64,000 nt of DNA from Leptospira kobayashii (GTDB lineage Bacteria; Spirochaetota; Leptospiria; Leptospirales; Leptospiraceae). The stretch lies in the NCBI RefSeq assembly GCF_003114835.2, contig NZ_AP025028.1, forward strand, positions 2,074,001 to 2,138,000. The letters run 5' to 3'. Shown here one piece after another: positions 20,791 through 31,400 of the stretch. The notes under the pieces are model-generated. The model searched no databases. It worked only from the letters and a program-made list of their open reading frames with translations, and had not been told where the DNA came from. Each line of letters begins with the position of its first letter. The stretch's first letter is position 1. Both the position numbers and the translations under genes were made by a program.

Positions 20791-22716
20791 CTATTTATAG
20801 CTCCTTACGGCAAGGTGGATGTTTTCATATTCCAGAGGTTCTCTGTGTTCTTCAGGAGTTTTTCCGTCTCCTTTGTATTCCCAAGCGGTTACGTGACAGA
20901 ACTTGTCATCGTTTCTTTGCGCTTCTCCTTCCTCGGTTTGGTATTCTTCCCGGAAGTGACCTCCGCAGGATTCTTCCCGTTTGAGAGCGTCCAAACACAT
21001 AAGTTCGCCAAACTCTAAGAAGTCGGCAGTGCGTCCCGCTTTTTCCAATTCCTGGTTGAGCTCTCCGCCGTTACCCGCTACTTTCAAGTTTTTCCAGAAT
21101 TCTTCTTTCAGCTCAGGAATCTTTTTAAGCGCTTCTTTGAGTCCAGCGTCCGTTCTTGCCATACCGCATTTGTCCCAAAGCAATTTCCCAAGTTCTCTAT
21201 GGAAATCATCCGGGGTTCTTTTTCCGTTAATGGAAAGAAATTTGGAAGTCATCTCTTTAACACGAGCTTCCGCTTCTTTGAATTCAGGACGATCCGTAGA
21301 AATGTTTTTATGACCTTCTTTTGCGAAGTAGTCTCCGATCGTATAAGGAATCACGAAATATCCGTCCGCAAGTCCCTGCATAAGTGCCGAGGCACCCAAT
21401 CTGTTGGCTCCGTGATCGGAAAAGTTCGCTTCGCCTAACACATGTAATCCGGGAATATTGGACATCAGGTTGTAATCCACCCAAAGACCACCCATAGTAT
21501 AGTGGACGGCAGGATAAATACGCATCGGAACTTTGTATGGGTTTTCACCGGTGATTCTTTCATACATCTGGAAAAGGTTATCGTAACGATCCGCTACTAC
21601 CGGCTCTCCCAATCTTTTGATGGAATCGGAAAAATCCAAATAAACACCGAGTCGTTTGTCACCTACAAGAGGTCCGACACCCAAACCGTTGTCACATGCT
21701 TCTTTTGCCGAGCGGGATGAAATATCACGAGGAGCTAAGTTTCCATATGAAGGGTATTTTCTTTCGAGATAATAATCTCTTTCGTTTTCCGGGATTTCAT
21801 GAGGAGCACGAAGGTCTCCTTTCTTTTTAGGAACCCAAACTCTTCCGTCGTTACGAAGAGACTCGGACATAAGTGTCAGTTTGGATTGATAATCTCCCGA
21901 TTGAGGAATGCAAGTAGGGTGGATTTGCGTATAACAAGGATTTGCGAAAGCAGCACCTTTTTTATAAGCACGGAAAGTAGCCGTTACGTTGGAACCTTTC
22001 GCATTGGTGGAAAGATAAAATACGTTTCCGTATCCCCCCGTTGCCAGGATCACCGAATCACCAGCATGAGAAGAAATCTCACCGGTAACCAAATCACGAA
22101 CTACGATTCCTTTGGCATGACCGTCTATCAAAACGAGTTCCAACATTTCCGTTCTTGCATACATTTTCACCGCACCCTTTGCGATTTGCTTTTCAAGGGC
22201 AGAGTAGGCGCCGAGCAGCAATTGTTGTCCTGTTTGACCTTTTGCATAAAAAGTACGGGATACTTGTGCACCACCGAAGGAACGGTTGGAAAGAGTTCCT
22301 CCGTATTCGCGGGCAAAAGGAACTCCTTGGGCAACGCATTGGTCAATGATATTTGTGGACACTTGAGCTAGGCGGTAAACGTTACCTTCCCGAGCGCGGA
22401 AGTCTCCCCCTTTGACCGTATCATAGAACAAACGGTAAACGGAGTCTCCGTCGTTTTGGTAGTTTTTCGCAGCGTTGATCCCGCCTTGTGCGGCAATCGA
22501 GTGGGCGCGTCTGGGTGAATCCTGAAAACAAAAAACGGAAACATCATAACCTAACTCGGATAATGTTGCCGCAGCGGAAGCACCGGCAAGACCGGAGCCT
22601 ACGATAATGACTTTATATTTACGTTTGTTTGCCGGGTTTACAAGTTTGATATCTTGTTTGTGTTTGTCCCATTTATTTTCAATCGGACCGGATGGTATTT
22701 TTGCATCTAATTTCAT
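20791..22716 (-). CDS. sdhA: Succinate dehydrogenase flavoprotein subunit
   Basis: The 641-residue SdhA binds FAD covalently and oxidises succinate to fumarate. An N-terminal [17 protein letters not shown] dinucleotide motif, the [12 protein letters not shown] segment around the FAD-linked His, and [13 protein letters not shown] plus [17 protein letters not shown] are visible. The sequence is of the type B (menaquinone) group. The ATG has GAGGAG upstream. It is the middle gene of sdhCAB; together the three make the membrane complex II of the respiratory chain and the TCA cycle. Confidence 0.97.
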   Translation of the reverse strand: MKLDAKIPSGPIENKWDKHKQDIKLVNPANKRKYKVIIVGSGLAGASAAATLSELGYDVSVFCFQDSPRRAHSIAAQGGINAAKNYQNDGDSVYRLFYDTVKGGDFRAREGNVYRLAQVSTNIIDQCVAQGVPFAREYGGTLSNRSFGGAQVSRTFYAKGQTGQQLLLGAYSALEKQIAKGAVKMYARTEMLELVLIDGHAKGIVVRDLVTGEISSHAGDSVILATGGYGNVFYLSTNAKGSNVTATFRAYKKGAAFANPCYTQIHPTCIPQSGDYQSKLTLMSESLRNDGRVWVPKKKGDLRAPHEIPENERDYYLERKYPSYGNLAPRDISSRSAKEACDNGLGVGPLVGDKRLGVYLDFSDSIKRLGEPVVADRYDNLFQMYERITGENPYKVPMRIYPAVHYTMGGLWVDYNLMSNIPGLHVLGEANFSDHGANRLGASALMQGLADGYFVIPYTIGDYFAKEGHKNISTDRPEFKEAEARVKEMTSKFLSINGKRTPDDFHRELGKLLWDKCGMARTDAGLKEALKKIPELKEEFWKNLKVAGNGGELNQELEKAGRTADFLEFGELMCLDALKREESCGGHFREEYQTEEGEAQRNDDKFCHVTAWEYKGDGKTPEEHREPLEYENIHLAVRSYK

Positions 22717-22734
22717 AACTTCTCCTCTTATCCG

Positions 22735-23424
22735 TTACTTCACCCATCCGAGCAGGATGGAAACTGGCATGGAACTATTTCCGATAAATACTATTAGCGC
22801 TAAACCGATTGCGGTTTTTTCAATCACCGGAAAATGTTTCGGGGCAAGGATGCCAAGAGTTTGAAACATGGAAGCCAGCGCATGGGAAAAATGAAGGGAG
22901 AGAAAAACCATAAAAAAGATATATGCGAGAGCGATCGGTAGTTGCTGAAATCCCAAAATCACCATAGCATACACATCATGAACTACTTCTCCGTTTTTCA
23001 AAGTGTACTCGAAAGTGTAATGATCAGGATTGGTTACACCGAAAGTAAAATGAAGCAAGTGGTAGATAAGAAAGGTAAGAAGCAGTAGTCCGCTATAAAA
23101 CATTGTGCGGGAAGCTCCGGAGGCTTGGATCGTAGCTTGTTTTTTATAGGCAACCGGTCTTGCTGCGGAATTTTCTTTTTTAAGAAGTATAGCCGTGATT
23201 ACATGTCCGAAAAAAGCGACAAGTAAACCGATGCGTGCAACCCAAAGTAAGGGTCCAAGATCTTTTAAAAACTTAGCATAAGCATTTAGTTTTTCGGGTC
23301 CTTGAAAAACTTGTAAGTTTCCCAGCATATGCGCGATCACGAAACCGAACCAGATAAATCCGGTGATGGCCATAATGATCTTCTTTCCTATGGATGAACG
23401 AAAGAAGTCCAGACTCAAGGTCAT
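22735..23424 (-). CDS. sdhC: Succinate dehydrogenase cytochrome b subunit (type B)
   Basis: The 229-residue protein has five hydrophobic segments and is the single diheme cytochrome b anchor of a type B complex II, as in Bacillus. Histidines suited to heme binding occur in FGFVIAHMLGNLQ, FGHVI, YHLLHFTFG and HFSHALASMF. No sdhD gene is present, which agrees with the type B layout. It is the first gene of sdhCAB, with GGAG before its ATG. Confidence 0.93.
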   Translation of the reverse strand: MTLSLDFFRSSIGKKIIMAITGFIWFGFVIAHMLGNLQVFQGPEKLNAYAKFLKDLGPLLWVARIGLLVAFFGHVITAILLKKENSAARPVAYKKQATIQASGASRTMFYSGLLLLTFLIYHLLHFTFGVTNPDHYTFEYTLKNGEVVHDVYAMVILGFQQLPIALAYIFFMVFLSLHFSHALASMFQTLGILAPKHFPVIEKTAIGLALIVFIGNSSMPVSILLGWVK

Positions 23425-23532
23425 AGAATTGCTCCTGAAGCGAGATTAGGTGTGGTGTGCTGTCCTAAATGATTTTGTTCTTCCTTTGAATGTAGTAGAA
23501 GGCAATATCTCATTTGGATAAGTCCACGCTAG

Positions 23533-23548
23533 AACCCCGTACGGGTTT
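23533..23548. promoter_or_regulatory. GC-rich dyad upstream of sdhC
   Basis: CCCGTACGGG is a perfect 10-base palindrome flanked by AA and TT with one mismatch. It lies about 110 bases upstream of the sdhC start, in the 239-base divergent gap shared with the membrane-protein gene at 23664. A transcription-factor site is plausible but unproven. Confidence 0.35.
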
Positions 23549-23592
23549 CGTAAATTCTTAAATCTATTTTGGCATGGAATCTGATTTTTCAT

Positions 23593-23621
23593 TTGACCTT
23601 GATTCTCAAATTCCTTAGATT
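23593..23621 (+). promoter_or_regulatory. Candidate promoter of the SPFH-lipoprotein cluster
   Basis: TTGACC and TAGATT are separated by 17 bases and the -10 ends about 42 bases before the ATG at 23664. Good -35, moderate -10. Confidence 0.42.
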
Positions 23622-23663
23622 TTCCAGAAATTCCGGGCAAGTAAAAAGAAAAAAGAGTGATTC

Positions 23664-23888
23664 ATGGATATAAAAGTTAAGATTTTCCTATTTTTCTCCG
23701 GATTTTTATCTCTATGCTTTTATTTTTTTCTGTATGCGTACCAATTGCCCAGTCTGATCTCAAGCAATGAAGATTCTAAAGTCTTGTTAGGTTTAGGCGT
23801 ACTTGTCATATCCTGGATTCCACCGATAGTGGGTTGGATCGCAAAGGATCATTTCAAAAATTGGATAAAGGAAACTCATGAAAAATAA
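23664..23888 (+). CDS. Small two-span membrane protein
   Basis: The 74-residue protein has two hydrophobic segments (about 6-27 and 39-59) and a basic C-terminal tail. No family is recognised. Its last 11 bases overlap the start of the SPFH-domain gene, so the two are translationally linked and probably act together in the membrane. Function unknown. Confidence 0.65.
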   Translation: MDIKVKIFLFFSGFLSLCFYFFLYAYQLPSLISSNEDSKVLLGLGVLVISWIPPIVGWIAKDHFKNWIKETHEK

Positions 23889-24714
23889 AAAATTCTTAGC
23901 ATCGGTCTTTTTGCTTATCATTGCCTCCACCTTCTTTATTACCGGTTGTGAAAAAGTACCGGCAGGTTATGTTGGTGTAAAGGTTTACTTACTCGGTTCG
24001 AGCAAAGGAGTTGATTCGGAAGAATTGGGAGTGGGTCGTTATTGGGTGGGAATCAACGAAGAGCTTTATCTCTATCCTACATTTACCAAAACCTATGTGT
24101 GGACGGCGGACTATCAGGAAGATTCGGAAACAAACGAATCCATAGATATCCAAACTAAAGAAGGTCTGACGGTCAATGCGGATGTGGGAATTCAATTTCG
24201 AGTGGAACCGGACAAAGCGAATGTGTTATTCCAAACTTACAGAAGAGGAATTGATGAAATTACAGACAGTGTTTTGCGCACTGCGGTAAGGGATGTATTG
24301 AACCGACTCGCATCCAGTATGACTTCCGATATGATTTACGGGCAGGGAAGAGTGGAACTCATTGAAAAATCGACCGAAGCCGTAAAACAGGAGTTTGCTG
24401 CAAAAGGAATCATAGTGGAGAGACTTTATTGGATCGGAACCATGAGATTACCCGAAAAAGTCAAACAAGCTCTAGATGCAAAAATAGAACAGATTCAAAA
24501 AGCGGAACAAAGGGAAAACGAATTGAGAGAAGCCGTTGCCCAAGCCAAAATAGAAAAAGCGAAGGCGGAAGGTACTGCCAACCAAATCAGACTGGAATCC
24601 CAACAACTCACACCCCTTATGATCCAAAAAATGTGGATTGAAAAATGGGATGGTAGGCTCCCCCAACAAATGCTAGGTGATAAATCGACAATACTGGTTC
24701 CTTTCAATAAATAA
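23878..24714 (+). CDS. SPFH/Band 7 domain lipoprotein
   Basis: The 278-residue protein has an SPFH (prohibitin-type) domain at about residues 25-215, recognised from VPAGYVGVKVYLLG, the central IDIQTKEGLTVNADVGIQFR and LRTAVRDVLNRL, followed by a charged coiled coil rich in Glu/Ala/Lys. Members build oligomeric membrane scaffolds. Most are held by a membrane helix, but here the N-terminus ends in a lipobox, FFITGCEK, with a Cys near residue 24, so it is predicted to be a lipoprotein facing the periplasm. AAAGGA precedes the ATG. It is flanked by a small membrane protein and another lipoprotein. Confidence 0.87.
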   Translation: MKNKKFLASVFLLIIASTFFITGCEKVPAGYVGVKVYLLGSSKGVDSEELGVGRYWVGINEELYLYPTFTKTYVWTADYQEDSETNESIDIQTKEGLTVNADVGIQFRVEPDKANVLFQTYRRGIDEITDSVLRTAVRDVLNRLASSMTSDMIYGQGRVELIEKSTEAVKQEFAAKGIIVERLYWIGTMRLPEKVKQALDAKIEQIQKAEQRENELREAVAQAKIEKAKAEGTANQIRLESQQLTPLMIQKMWIEKWDGRLPQQMLGDKSTILVPFNK

Positions 24715-24724
24715 GACCGGCCCA

Positions 24725-25189
24725 ATGAAACGTTTTGCAATCTTTCTATTATGTGTGCTGTTTTCGGAAGGATGTATCAGCTTCGGTGAGGAAAAAACAG
24801 GTGCTAAGGAGAGTGCAAAACTAGCGGGACAACCGGTCTTTCTTGAATTCAAACGTCTTGTCGCAAAGTCGCCCAAACATCTTCATTTGAACCTGACAGT
24901 CACCAATCTATCTCTTTCCAATATCCGCAGTTTTTCCGCTTTGTTATTTGCGGTGGATAAACAGGGACTGATACTCATTCCCGAAACTTATAAAACACCG
25001 GAATTGATTTGTAAACTGGACAGACCTTTGCAACCGGATACCTCGGTTCATTGCAAAGAAATCATCCGTTCGTATGCAGCCGATATAGAAAAAATAGAAT
25101 TGCATTCCGTTGCTTTCGGCACGGAAGACGGAGTTCGAATGTTAATCACCAAGGAAGATCTGAAATACATTTCCGAATATGAGGAATGA
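24725..25189 (+). CDS. Putative lipoprotein of unknown function
   Basis: The 154-residue product has a hydrophobic leader and a Cys at about residue 17 in SEGCIS; the -3 to -1 positions (SEG) are not ideal for a lipobox, so lipidation is likely but not certain, as often in spirochaetes. A beta-rich soluble domain follows. The ATG at 24725, ten bases after the SPFH gene, is preferred over a longer frame from 24677 because it places the leader at the N-terminus. Probably co-transcribed with the SPFH gene. Function unknown. Confidence 0.68.
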   Translation: MKRFAIFLLCVLFSEGCISFGEEKTGAKESAKLAGQPVFLEFKRLVAKSPKHLHLNLTVTNLSLSNIRSFSALLFAVDKQGLILIPETYKTPELICKLDRPLQPDTSVHCKEIIRSYAADIEKIELHSVAFGTEDGVRMLITKEDLKYISEYEE

Positions 25190-25373
25190 GAGTGACTTAT
25201 ATTCTTTAATCCGGCTAAGAACCGGTTGGAAAAGTATACATGAGAACACTTTCTACTCAATGGGTTTCAAAATCTAATGAGACATAATATAGATTATGGG
25301 AAGTTGCATATTGTTTCAAAAGTAGAGGTATTCCAAATGAGAAGTATGCTTCAAAACTAAATGTACTCCTTTT

Positions 25374-26579
25374 TCAATTTGCAGTCGCGAGGATTTTATC
25401 CAGTAATCTGCCAACCTCTTTGCCAATGCTTGCGGAACCATATTCTCCCGCAGTCGTAACAACAACCATATCCAGATCAGGAACAATATAAATCCGTTGT
25501 CCGCCGTTTCCGAGAGCCGCTTGCCAAGAGACAGTTCGATTGGAAAGACGAGTTTCTCCGGTCCACCATTGGTATCCGTATTCTAAAGGACTATCGTCAC
25601 CGGTGAGTATTGTGATATTTGTGGTAATATGTGATTTGAGTGAATCTTCAATCCAGTTTTTGGGAACGATTTGCTTTTTCTCCCATACACCTCCATTCAA
25701 CATAAGCCTTCCTAATTTTAACATATCACGGGGTCGCAGGCGCAATCCTCCGAAAGCAAGTGCGCGTCCGTGCCGATCCTTTACCCATTCATAATCATTA
25801 ATTCCGATCGGATGAAAAAGCCATTCGGCCGCCAAATCTTCCAGAGATTTTCCGGTTTCTTTCGTAAGAATTTCCGCAAGAACGGAAGTCCCTCCGCCGT
25901 TATAATTAAATACTTTTCCCGCAGGCGCAATCATGGGTCGTTCAAAAACAAATCTCACCAGGTCTTTTTTCCAGTACAACCTTGCCTCATCATTTGTCAA
26001 AAATCCGCGAGCCCATTCTTTCCAATCCAGACCGCTGCTCATCGTAAGCAAATGTCTCCAGGTAACCGAGCTATGTTGGACTGTTTCCAAATCAGCTAGT
26101 TCGGGAAAGGAAGCAAGCACACTGGAATCGATTTCATGTATAAGTTTTTTCTCCACCGCGATTCCGAATAACAAAGATACAACGCTTTTGCTTACAGATC
26201 GCACATCATGCAAACTGTCCTTGTCGAAAACGGATTCTCCATCGAAAGGCAAACGAAAACCGTATCTTATGTTCAAAGGGCTGTCCTTTCCATTATGATA
26301 AATTTCAGCGACAAGCTTACCATGACGCTCAATCAAAAGAGAATGTAAGAGATTGTTTTTCTCAGAGTATTCTTTCAGCACCTGACAAAACGCGTCTGTT
26401 GCAAAGCCCGACTCATGTGCATTTGCAGGTTGCCAAAATGAATCGGATATCGGAGAGGAACAGGCATTTGTTTCCAGTCGAACACTAGGTTCCTGACATC
26501 CTATATTCAGAGTAATAAGAAGAAATGTGAAAACGAAAAACCGTTGCTGTGTTGACATTGAATGGAAATATTTTATCAC
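25374..26579 (-). CDS. Beta-lactamase-fold serine hydrolase lipoprotein
   Basis: The 401-residue protein belongs to the class C beta-lactamase / penicillin-binding-protein-like serine hydrolases. The nucleophile motif SVSK spans residues 128-131, a YNG triad motif is in NYNGGGTSVLAEIL, and the third motif is replaced by LGNGGQRIYIVP, as in esterase-type members. An N-terminal lipoprotein signal ends in LNIGCQ (Cys28). The GTG start at 26579 has GGAG nine bases upstream; an ATG seven codons later is an alternative. Likely esterase or peptidase in the envelope rather than an antibiotic-resistance enzyme. Confidence 0.87.
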   Translation of the reverse strand: MIKYFHSMSTQQRFFVFTFLLITLNIGCQEPSVRLETNACSSPISDSFWQPANAHESGFATDAFCQVLKEYSEKNNLLHSLLIERHGKLVAEIYHNGKDSPLNIRYGFRLPFDGESVFDKDSLHDVRSVSKSVVSLLFGIAVEKKLIHEIDSSVLASFPELADLETVQHSSVTWRHLLTMSSGLDWKEWARGFLTNDEARLYWKKDLVRFVFERPMIAPAGKVFNYNGGGTSVLAEILTKETGKSLEDLAAEWLFHPIGINDYEWVKDRHGRALAFGGLRLRPRDMLKLGRLMLNGGVWEKKQIVPKNWIEDSLKSHITTNITILTGDDSPLEYGYQWWTGETRLSNRTVSWQAALGNGGQRIYIVPDLDMVVVTTAGEYGSASIGKEVGRLLDKILATAN

Positions 26580-26684
26580 TACAAAGATCTCCGATCAATG
26601 AATATTTTTTACAGGCGATTTTACTCTTCCCGAAAGATCAAATCCTCGTTGCTCAAAATATTTCAAAAATGAAACATTACGATT

Positions 26685-26993
26685 ATGTTAGAACTCAGAC
26701 CCAATTGTGAAAATTGCGGTAAGTTACTTCCGCCCGAATCTACCGAAGCAATGATCTGTTCTTTTGAATGCACATTTTGTATTCATTGTTACGAAAGTTT
26801 TTTAGAAAATGTCTGCCCCAATTGCGGCGGAGGTTTCAGTCCAAGGCCGATTCGTCCCAAGAATAATTGGAAAAACAATAACAGCTTATCCAAATATCCC
26901 GCAAGTACCAAAGCGATTCACAAACCCTTGAACCAAACGGAACATTCTTTATTTGCGAAAGAAATTTCTAAAATTGCACCTATAGAAAGATAA
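26685..26993 (+). CDS. DUF1272 zinc-ribbon-like protein
   Basis: The first 60 residues are a DUF1272 domain: LELRPNCENCGKLLPP, then ICSFECTFCIHCYE and CPNCGG, a set of cysteines arranged to bind zinc. The tail is basic and low in order. Function is unknown. It is followed after 15 bases by a small membrane protein gene. Confidence 0.9.
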   Translation: MLELRPNCENCGKLLPPESTEAMICSFECTFCIHCYESFLENVCPNCGGGFSPRPIRPKNNWKNNNSLSKYPASTKAIHKPLNQTEHSLFAKEISKIAPIER

Positions 26994-27008
26994 GAGCCAA
27001 AATAATCC

Positions 27009-27290
27009 ATGGGCGGAAAATATCCCGGTGTTTATCCTTTTAAAATGCGAATCGCTTGTATCTTTCAGATGCTGATTTTAGGAATCATCGGTACGATCGT
27101 TTTTACCCGGGCAGGTATCGTATTTCCCGACTGGAATTCTTTTTCGGCAAAGATCATTTGGATCGTGGTAGGATTTTTTTCGATCGGAGTTGTTTTGAAT
27201 TTAATTACACCGAGCAAATGGGAAAGAATTCTTTGGGCGCCTGTTTGTTTAATACTTCTTATTTGCTCGGTCCTGATTGCGACCGGATAA
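27009..27290 (+). CDS. Small three-span membrane protein
   Basis: The 93 residues hold three hydrophobic segments joined by short loops, with the family-like signature NLITPSKWERILWAPVCL. Related small membrane proteins of unknown function are common in proteobacteria. The ATG at 27009 is used; an internal ATG (codon 13) would also give a full set of spans. It is downstream of the DUF1272 gene and convergent with the L,D-transpeptidase gene. Confidence 0.7.
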   Translation: MGGKYPGVYPFKMRIACIFQMLILGIIGTIVFTRAGIVFPDWNSFSAKIIWIVVGFFSIGVVLNLITPSKWERILWAPVCLILLICSVLIATG

Positions 27291-27322
27291 TAAACCAGAC
27301 CCACTCCATCGACTAATAGATA

Positions 27323-28027
27323 TTAAGGAGTCACATTGTCTTCGGATTTATTTTCGGAAATAAAGATCCTGGGATTTTTTTCAAACTTCAACCAAAACAC
27401 CATTTCTTTCAATTTTTCAAATGGCACCCCGATACAACCGAAGGTTGGCTTTGTCAAATCTTCCCAGGGATGGATGAAAATCATGCTTCCCCTGCCCTTC
27501 TCCGGATTCACAGTGTTGTATTCTATAACTATCATAAGGCGATAGAAGCCGTCGGCCCGAAGTAAAGGATGAATTGATTTTGATTTCGACTTATGTTTTA
27601 TATGTAAATTATAATATTTTGATTTTACATCATCTACCCAATAGTCATCTTTTGTGATCCTATGGTAAGGAAATCCTAAAGTCGGATTTTCATCATAACC
27701 GAAAACACGTAAAACAGGATAATCTCCCGTAGGAGTTTTACCATCCCCTTCCTGTTTGAGAGAAGAAGAAATCATCCCTGTCTGGCCGATAGATACAAGA
27801 AAAGAAGGAAGGTTTTCCACCCATTCCCCGTCGATAAGCTCGTAAAAATGAATCCTCCCTCTAGTTTGATTCGGTTCCTGGATTACAAAAACCAATTGTT
27901 TCGGATCGGAATCCGAGATTTTATCCGCCCCATTGGCCACAATGCCCCGAGAAAATAAAAACAAACTCAAAACGAAAGTCACTAAAACGAAATGGATTTT
28001 TGGGAGCCGGAAACGGGAAAATTTCAA
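27323..28027 (-). CDS. L,D-transpeptidase (YkuD/YafK type)
   Basis: The 234-residue protein has a signal-like N-terminal hydrophobic segment (about 10-30) and a YkuD catalytic domain. The active-site motif reads IHPWEDLTKPTFGCIGVP, with the His and nucleophilic Cys in the standard HxnS/T-x-G-C-x-G/N arrangement. Such enzymes form 3-3 cross-links or attach proteins to peptidoglycan in the periplasm. TTG start with AGAAGGA upstream. Monocistronic, downstream of the tRNA on the same strand. Confidence 0.87.
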   Translation of the reverse strand: MKFSRFRLPKIHFVLVTFVLSLFLFSRGIVANGADKISDSDPKQLVFVIQEPNQTRGRIHFYELIDGEWVENLPSFLVSIGQTGMISSSLKQEGDGKTPTGDYPVLRVFGYDENPTLGFPYHRITKDDYWVDDVKSKYYNLHIKHKSKSKSIHPLLRADGFYRLMIVIEYNTVNPEKGRGSMIFIHPWEDLTKPTFGCIGVPFEKLKEMVFWLKFEKNPRIFISENKSEDNVTP

Positions 28028-28186
28028 ATTTTCTTTCCTTCTATTTGAAAAGTTGTAAGATGAATCTAGAATTTGGAAATGGACAGCTTTAGAAAAGTCG
28101 GATTCTCTTAAAAAACAAAACTGCTGGGATGAAAAATGGGGAAAAAAGCTACCGGAGGTGATCGAAAAAGGGAAAAAGGAAGCAAA

Positions 28187-28265
<79 letters not shown>

Positions 28266-28284
28266 ATAACCAATCTCTCTGGAC

Positions 28285-28312
28285 AGAATATTTAAGAAAC
28301 CTCTCCGGTCAA
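28285..28312 (-). promoter_or_regulatory. Sigma-70-type promoter of tRNA-Asn
   Basis: On the minus strand TTGACC and TATTCT are separated by 16 bases, and the -10 ends 19 bases before the tRNA 5' end, giving a short leader. Close to consensus and well placed. Confidence 0.7.
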
Positions 28313-28491
28313 CTTAAAAAAAATGAGACTTAATCATTTAAATCCTAAAAAAATCGGAAAAATCAGGCGAGTTTTCTATAAAAATGAATGTTTCCTAATT
28401 TGCTTCCCTTCATAGTGACATAATCCTTAACCACTCCTGGTTGGGTCAGAAATATATAATAAAACGGTTTGTTGTTTGAGACGGGGTCTGC

Positions 28492-31400
28492 ATGAGAATT
28501 GAGAGGCATTTTACAAAGGGAAATACTGGTCTTTACCCGAATATAGTATGGGTAAAAAAGGATTCAAAGATTACAAATCCGGATGGTTCGGCTGTATTCG
28601 AAGCCAACGACGTAGAAGTTCCGGACTTTTGGTCGCAGGTTGCCACAGACATCCTGGCACAGAAGTATTTCCGTAGAAAGGGAGTGCCAAAGTACCTCAA
28701 AAAACTCAAAGAAAACGGAATCCCTGAGTGGCTCCAAAGATCCGTTCCCGACGATGAAAAATTATCCGCACTCAAACCGGAAGATCGTTTCATAGGAGAA
28801 ACAGACTCCAAACAAGTATTCCACCGTCTTTCCGGATGTTGGACCTATTGGGGTTACAAATACGGTTATTTTTCCGATGAAGAAAGCGCAAAAGCTTTCT
28901 ATGAAGAGACAATCTTCATGTTGGCAAGTCAGATGTCAGCACCTAACTCCCCTCAGTGGTTTAACACAGGACTCAACTGGGCGTATGGAATCGATGGCAA
29001 GTCGCAAGGCCATTATTATGTAGATCCCAAGTCGGGAAAATTAGTTCGTTCCGCATCTTCTTACGAACACCCGCAACCGCATGCTTGTTTCATTCAATCC
29101 GTAGACGATGACCTGGTAAACGAAGGCGGAATTATGGATCTTTGGGTTCGTGAAGCCCGACTATTCAAATACGGTTCGGGAACAGGAACTAACTTCTCCA
29201 ACCTAAGAGCAGCCAACGAATCCTTGTCAGGTGGTGGAAAAAGTTCCGGACTCATGTCTTTCTTGAAAATCGGAGATAGAGCCGCAGGTGCCATCAAGTC
29301 AGGCGGAACCACAAGACGTGCTGCCAAAATGGTATGTTTGGATATGGATCACCCGGACATCGAAGAGTTCATTGATTGGAAAGTACAGGAAGAGAAAAAA
29401 GTAGCTTCTCTTGTCACAGGTTCCATTCTGAATAACAAACTTCTCAATGAAATCATGGCTGCTTGTACCCAAGGAAAAACAACTTTGGGAGAAGAAAAGG
29501 CATACGATCCTACTGCAAATGAGCTCTTAAAAAAAGCCATTCAGAAGGCCCGCAAATCCTTTATCGCAGACAATTACATCAAACGAGTGATCGACCTTTC
29601 CAAACAAGGGTACAAAGACATTCTATTTGAAGAGTTGACTACTGACTGGCAATCGGAAGCATACAATACAGTTTCCGGTCAAAACTCGAATAACTCCGTT
29701 CGAATTACAAATGAGTTTATGGAAGCTGTGGAAAAAGACCTTCCCTTCCACCTTTACAATAGAACGGAACGGGAAAAAGCAAGCAGAGAAAAAAGAGAAA
29801 CAAAACCGGCAAAAACGGTGAGAGCTCGTGATCTTTGGGAGAAAATTTCCAACGCTGCCTGGAGTTCTGCGGATCCGGGAACACAATATCATACTACAAT
29901 CAACGAATGGCACACTTGTCCGGAAGACGGAACGATCAATGCATCCAATCCTTGTTCCGAGTATATGTTCCTGGACAACACTGCTTGTAACCTTGCTTCT
30001 GCAAACTTAGTTAAGTTTTTGAAAGAAGATGGTAGCTTCGACGTGGAAGGATATCGTTACCTTTGCAAAATCTGGACAATCATTCTGGAAATTTCCGTTC
30101 TTATGGCGCAGTTTCCTTCCAAAGAAATCGCGGAACTTTCCTATAAGTTCAGAACACTTGGTTTGGGTTATGCGAATCTGGGTTCACTTCTTATGGTCAT
30201 GGGAATTCCTTATGATTCCAAAGAAGCAATGGCTGTAACCGGTGCCATTACCTCCATCCTACATATGACTGCTTACGCTACTTCTGCGGAAATGGCAAAG
30301 GAACTAGGTCCATTCAACGGATACGAAAAAAACAAAGAGCATATGCTCCGAGTGATTCGCAACCATAGAAGAGCCGCTTATAATGCTCCTAAAGAAGAAT
30401 ACGAAGGACTTACCATCACTCCGATCGGAATCAATCCTTCTTATCTCCCTACTTACCTATTGCAAGCAGCGAAAGAAGATTCCGACCGAGCGTTGGAACT
30501 AGGTAATCTCTACGGATATAGAAATGCACAAGTCACTGTGATCGCGCCTACAGGAACGATCGGACTTGTTATGGATTGTGATACTACGGGAATCGAACCT
30601 GACTTTGCACTTGTAAAATACAAAAAACTGGCAGGTGGCGGTTACTTCAAAATCATCAACCAATCGGTTCCGATTGCTCTTAAAAAACTAGGTTATAGCC
30701 AAGCGGAACAAGATGCGATTGTGAACTATTGCAAAGGTCACGCTACTTTCAACGGAGCTCCCGGATTGAATACGGCAAGACTCAAAGAGAAAGGTTTTAC
30801 AGAAGAGATTCTGGAAAAACTGGAAAAACAACTTCCTTTCGTTTTTGATGTTCAATTCGCATTCAACAAATACACTTTAGGCGAAGACTTCCTAAGTAAA
30901 ACTTTGGGAATCGATCCGAGTGTTTATAACAATCCGAATTTCAATTTGCTGGAACAAGTTGGTTTTACTGCGGATGAAATCGCGCAAGCAAACGACTATG
31001 TTTGCGGAACGATGACGATTGAAAACGCTCCTTATATCAAAGAGAAAGATCTCGCGGTTTTTGATTGTGCAAACAAATGCGGTAAGTATGGAAAACGTTT
31101 CCTTTCTTACCAATCCCATATTCGTATTATGGCAGCTGCACAACCTTTTATCTCCGGAGCGATTTCCAAAACCATCAACCTTCCTGAAGAAGCGACTGTT
31201 GACGATGTAAAAGATGCATACTTAATGTCTTGGAAAGTGATGATTAAGGCAAATGCTCTTTATCGCGACGGATCCAAACTTTCTCAACCGCTGAATTCAG
31301 TGTTCCAACTCTTAAGTGCAGTGGGAGAAGAGGAAGAAGAAACGGTTCATCTGGCAGCATCCGCTCCTAAAACGGTAACGGAAGCAGCGGAAAAATTAGT

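Noticed and set aside
23446..23640. A 64-codon minus-strand frame in the sdhC upstream gap
   Set aside because: No recognisable protein features, overlaps the likely promoter and palindrome, and no ribosome site.
25283..25298. CATAAT-atag-ATTATG inverted repeat between convergent genes
   Set aside because: Short AT-rich arms and no T-run; likely chance.
28313..28491. Cobalamin riboswitch before nrdJ
   Set aside because: No B12 box or matching stem pattern found by eye.
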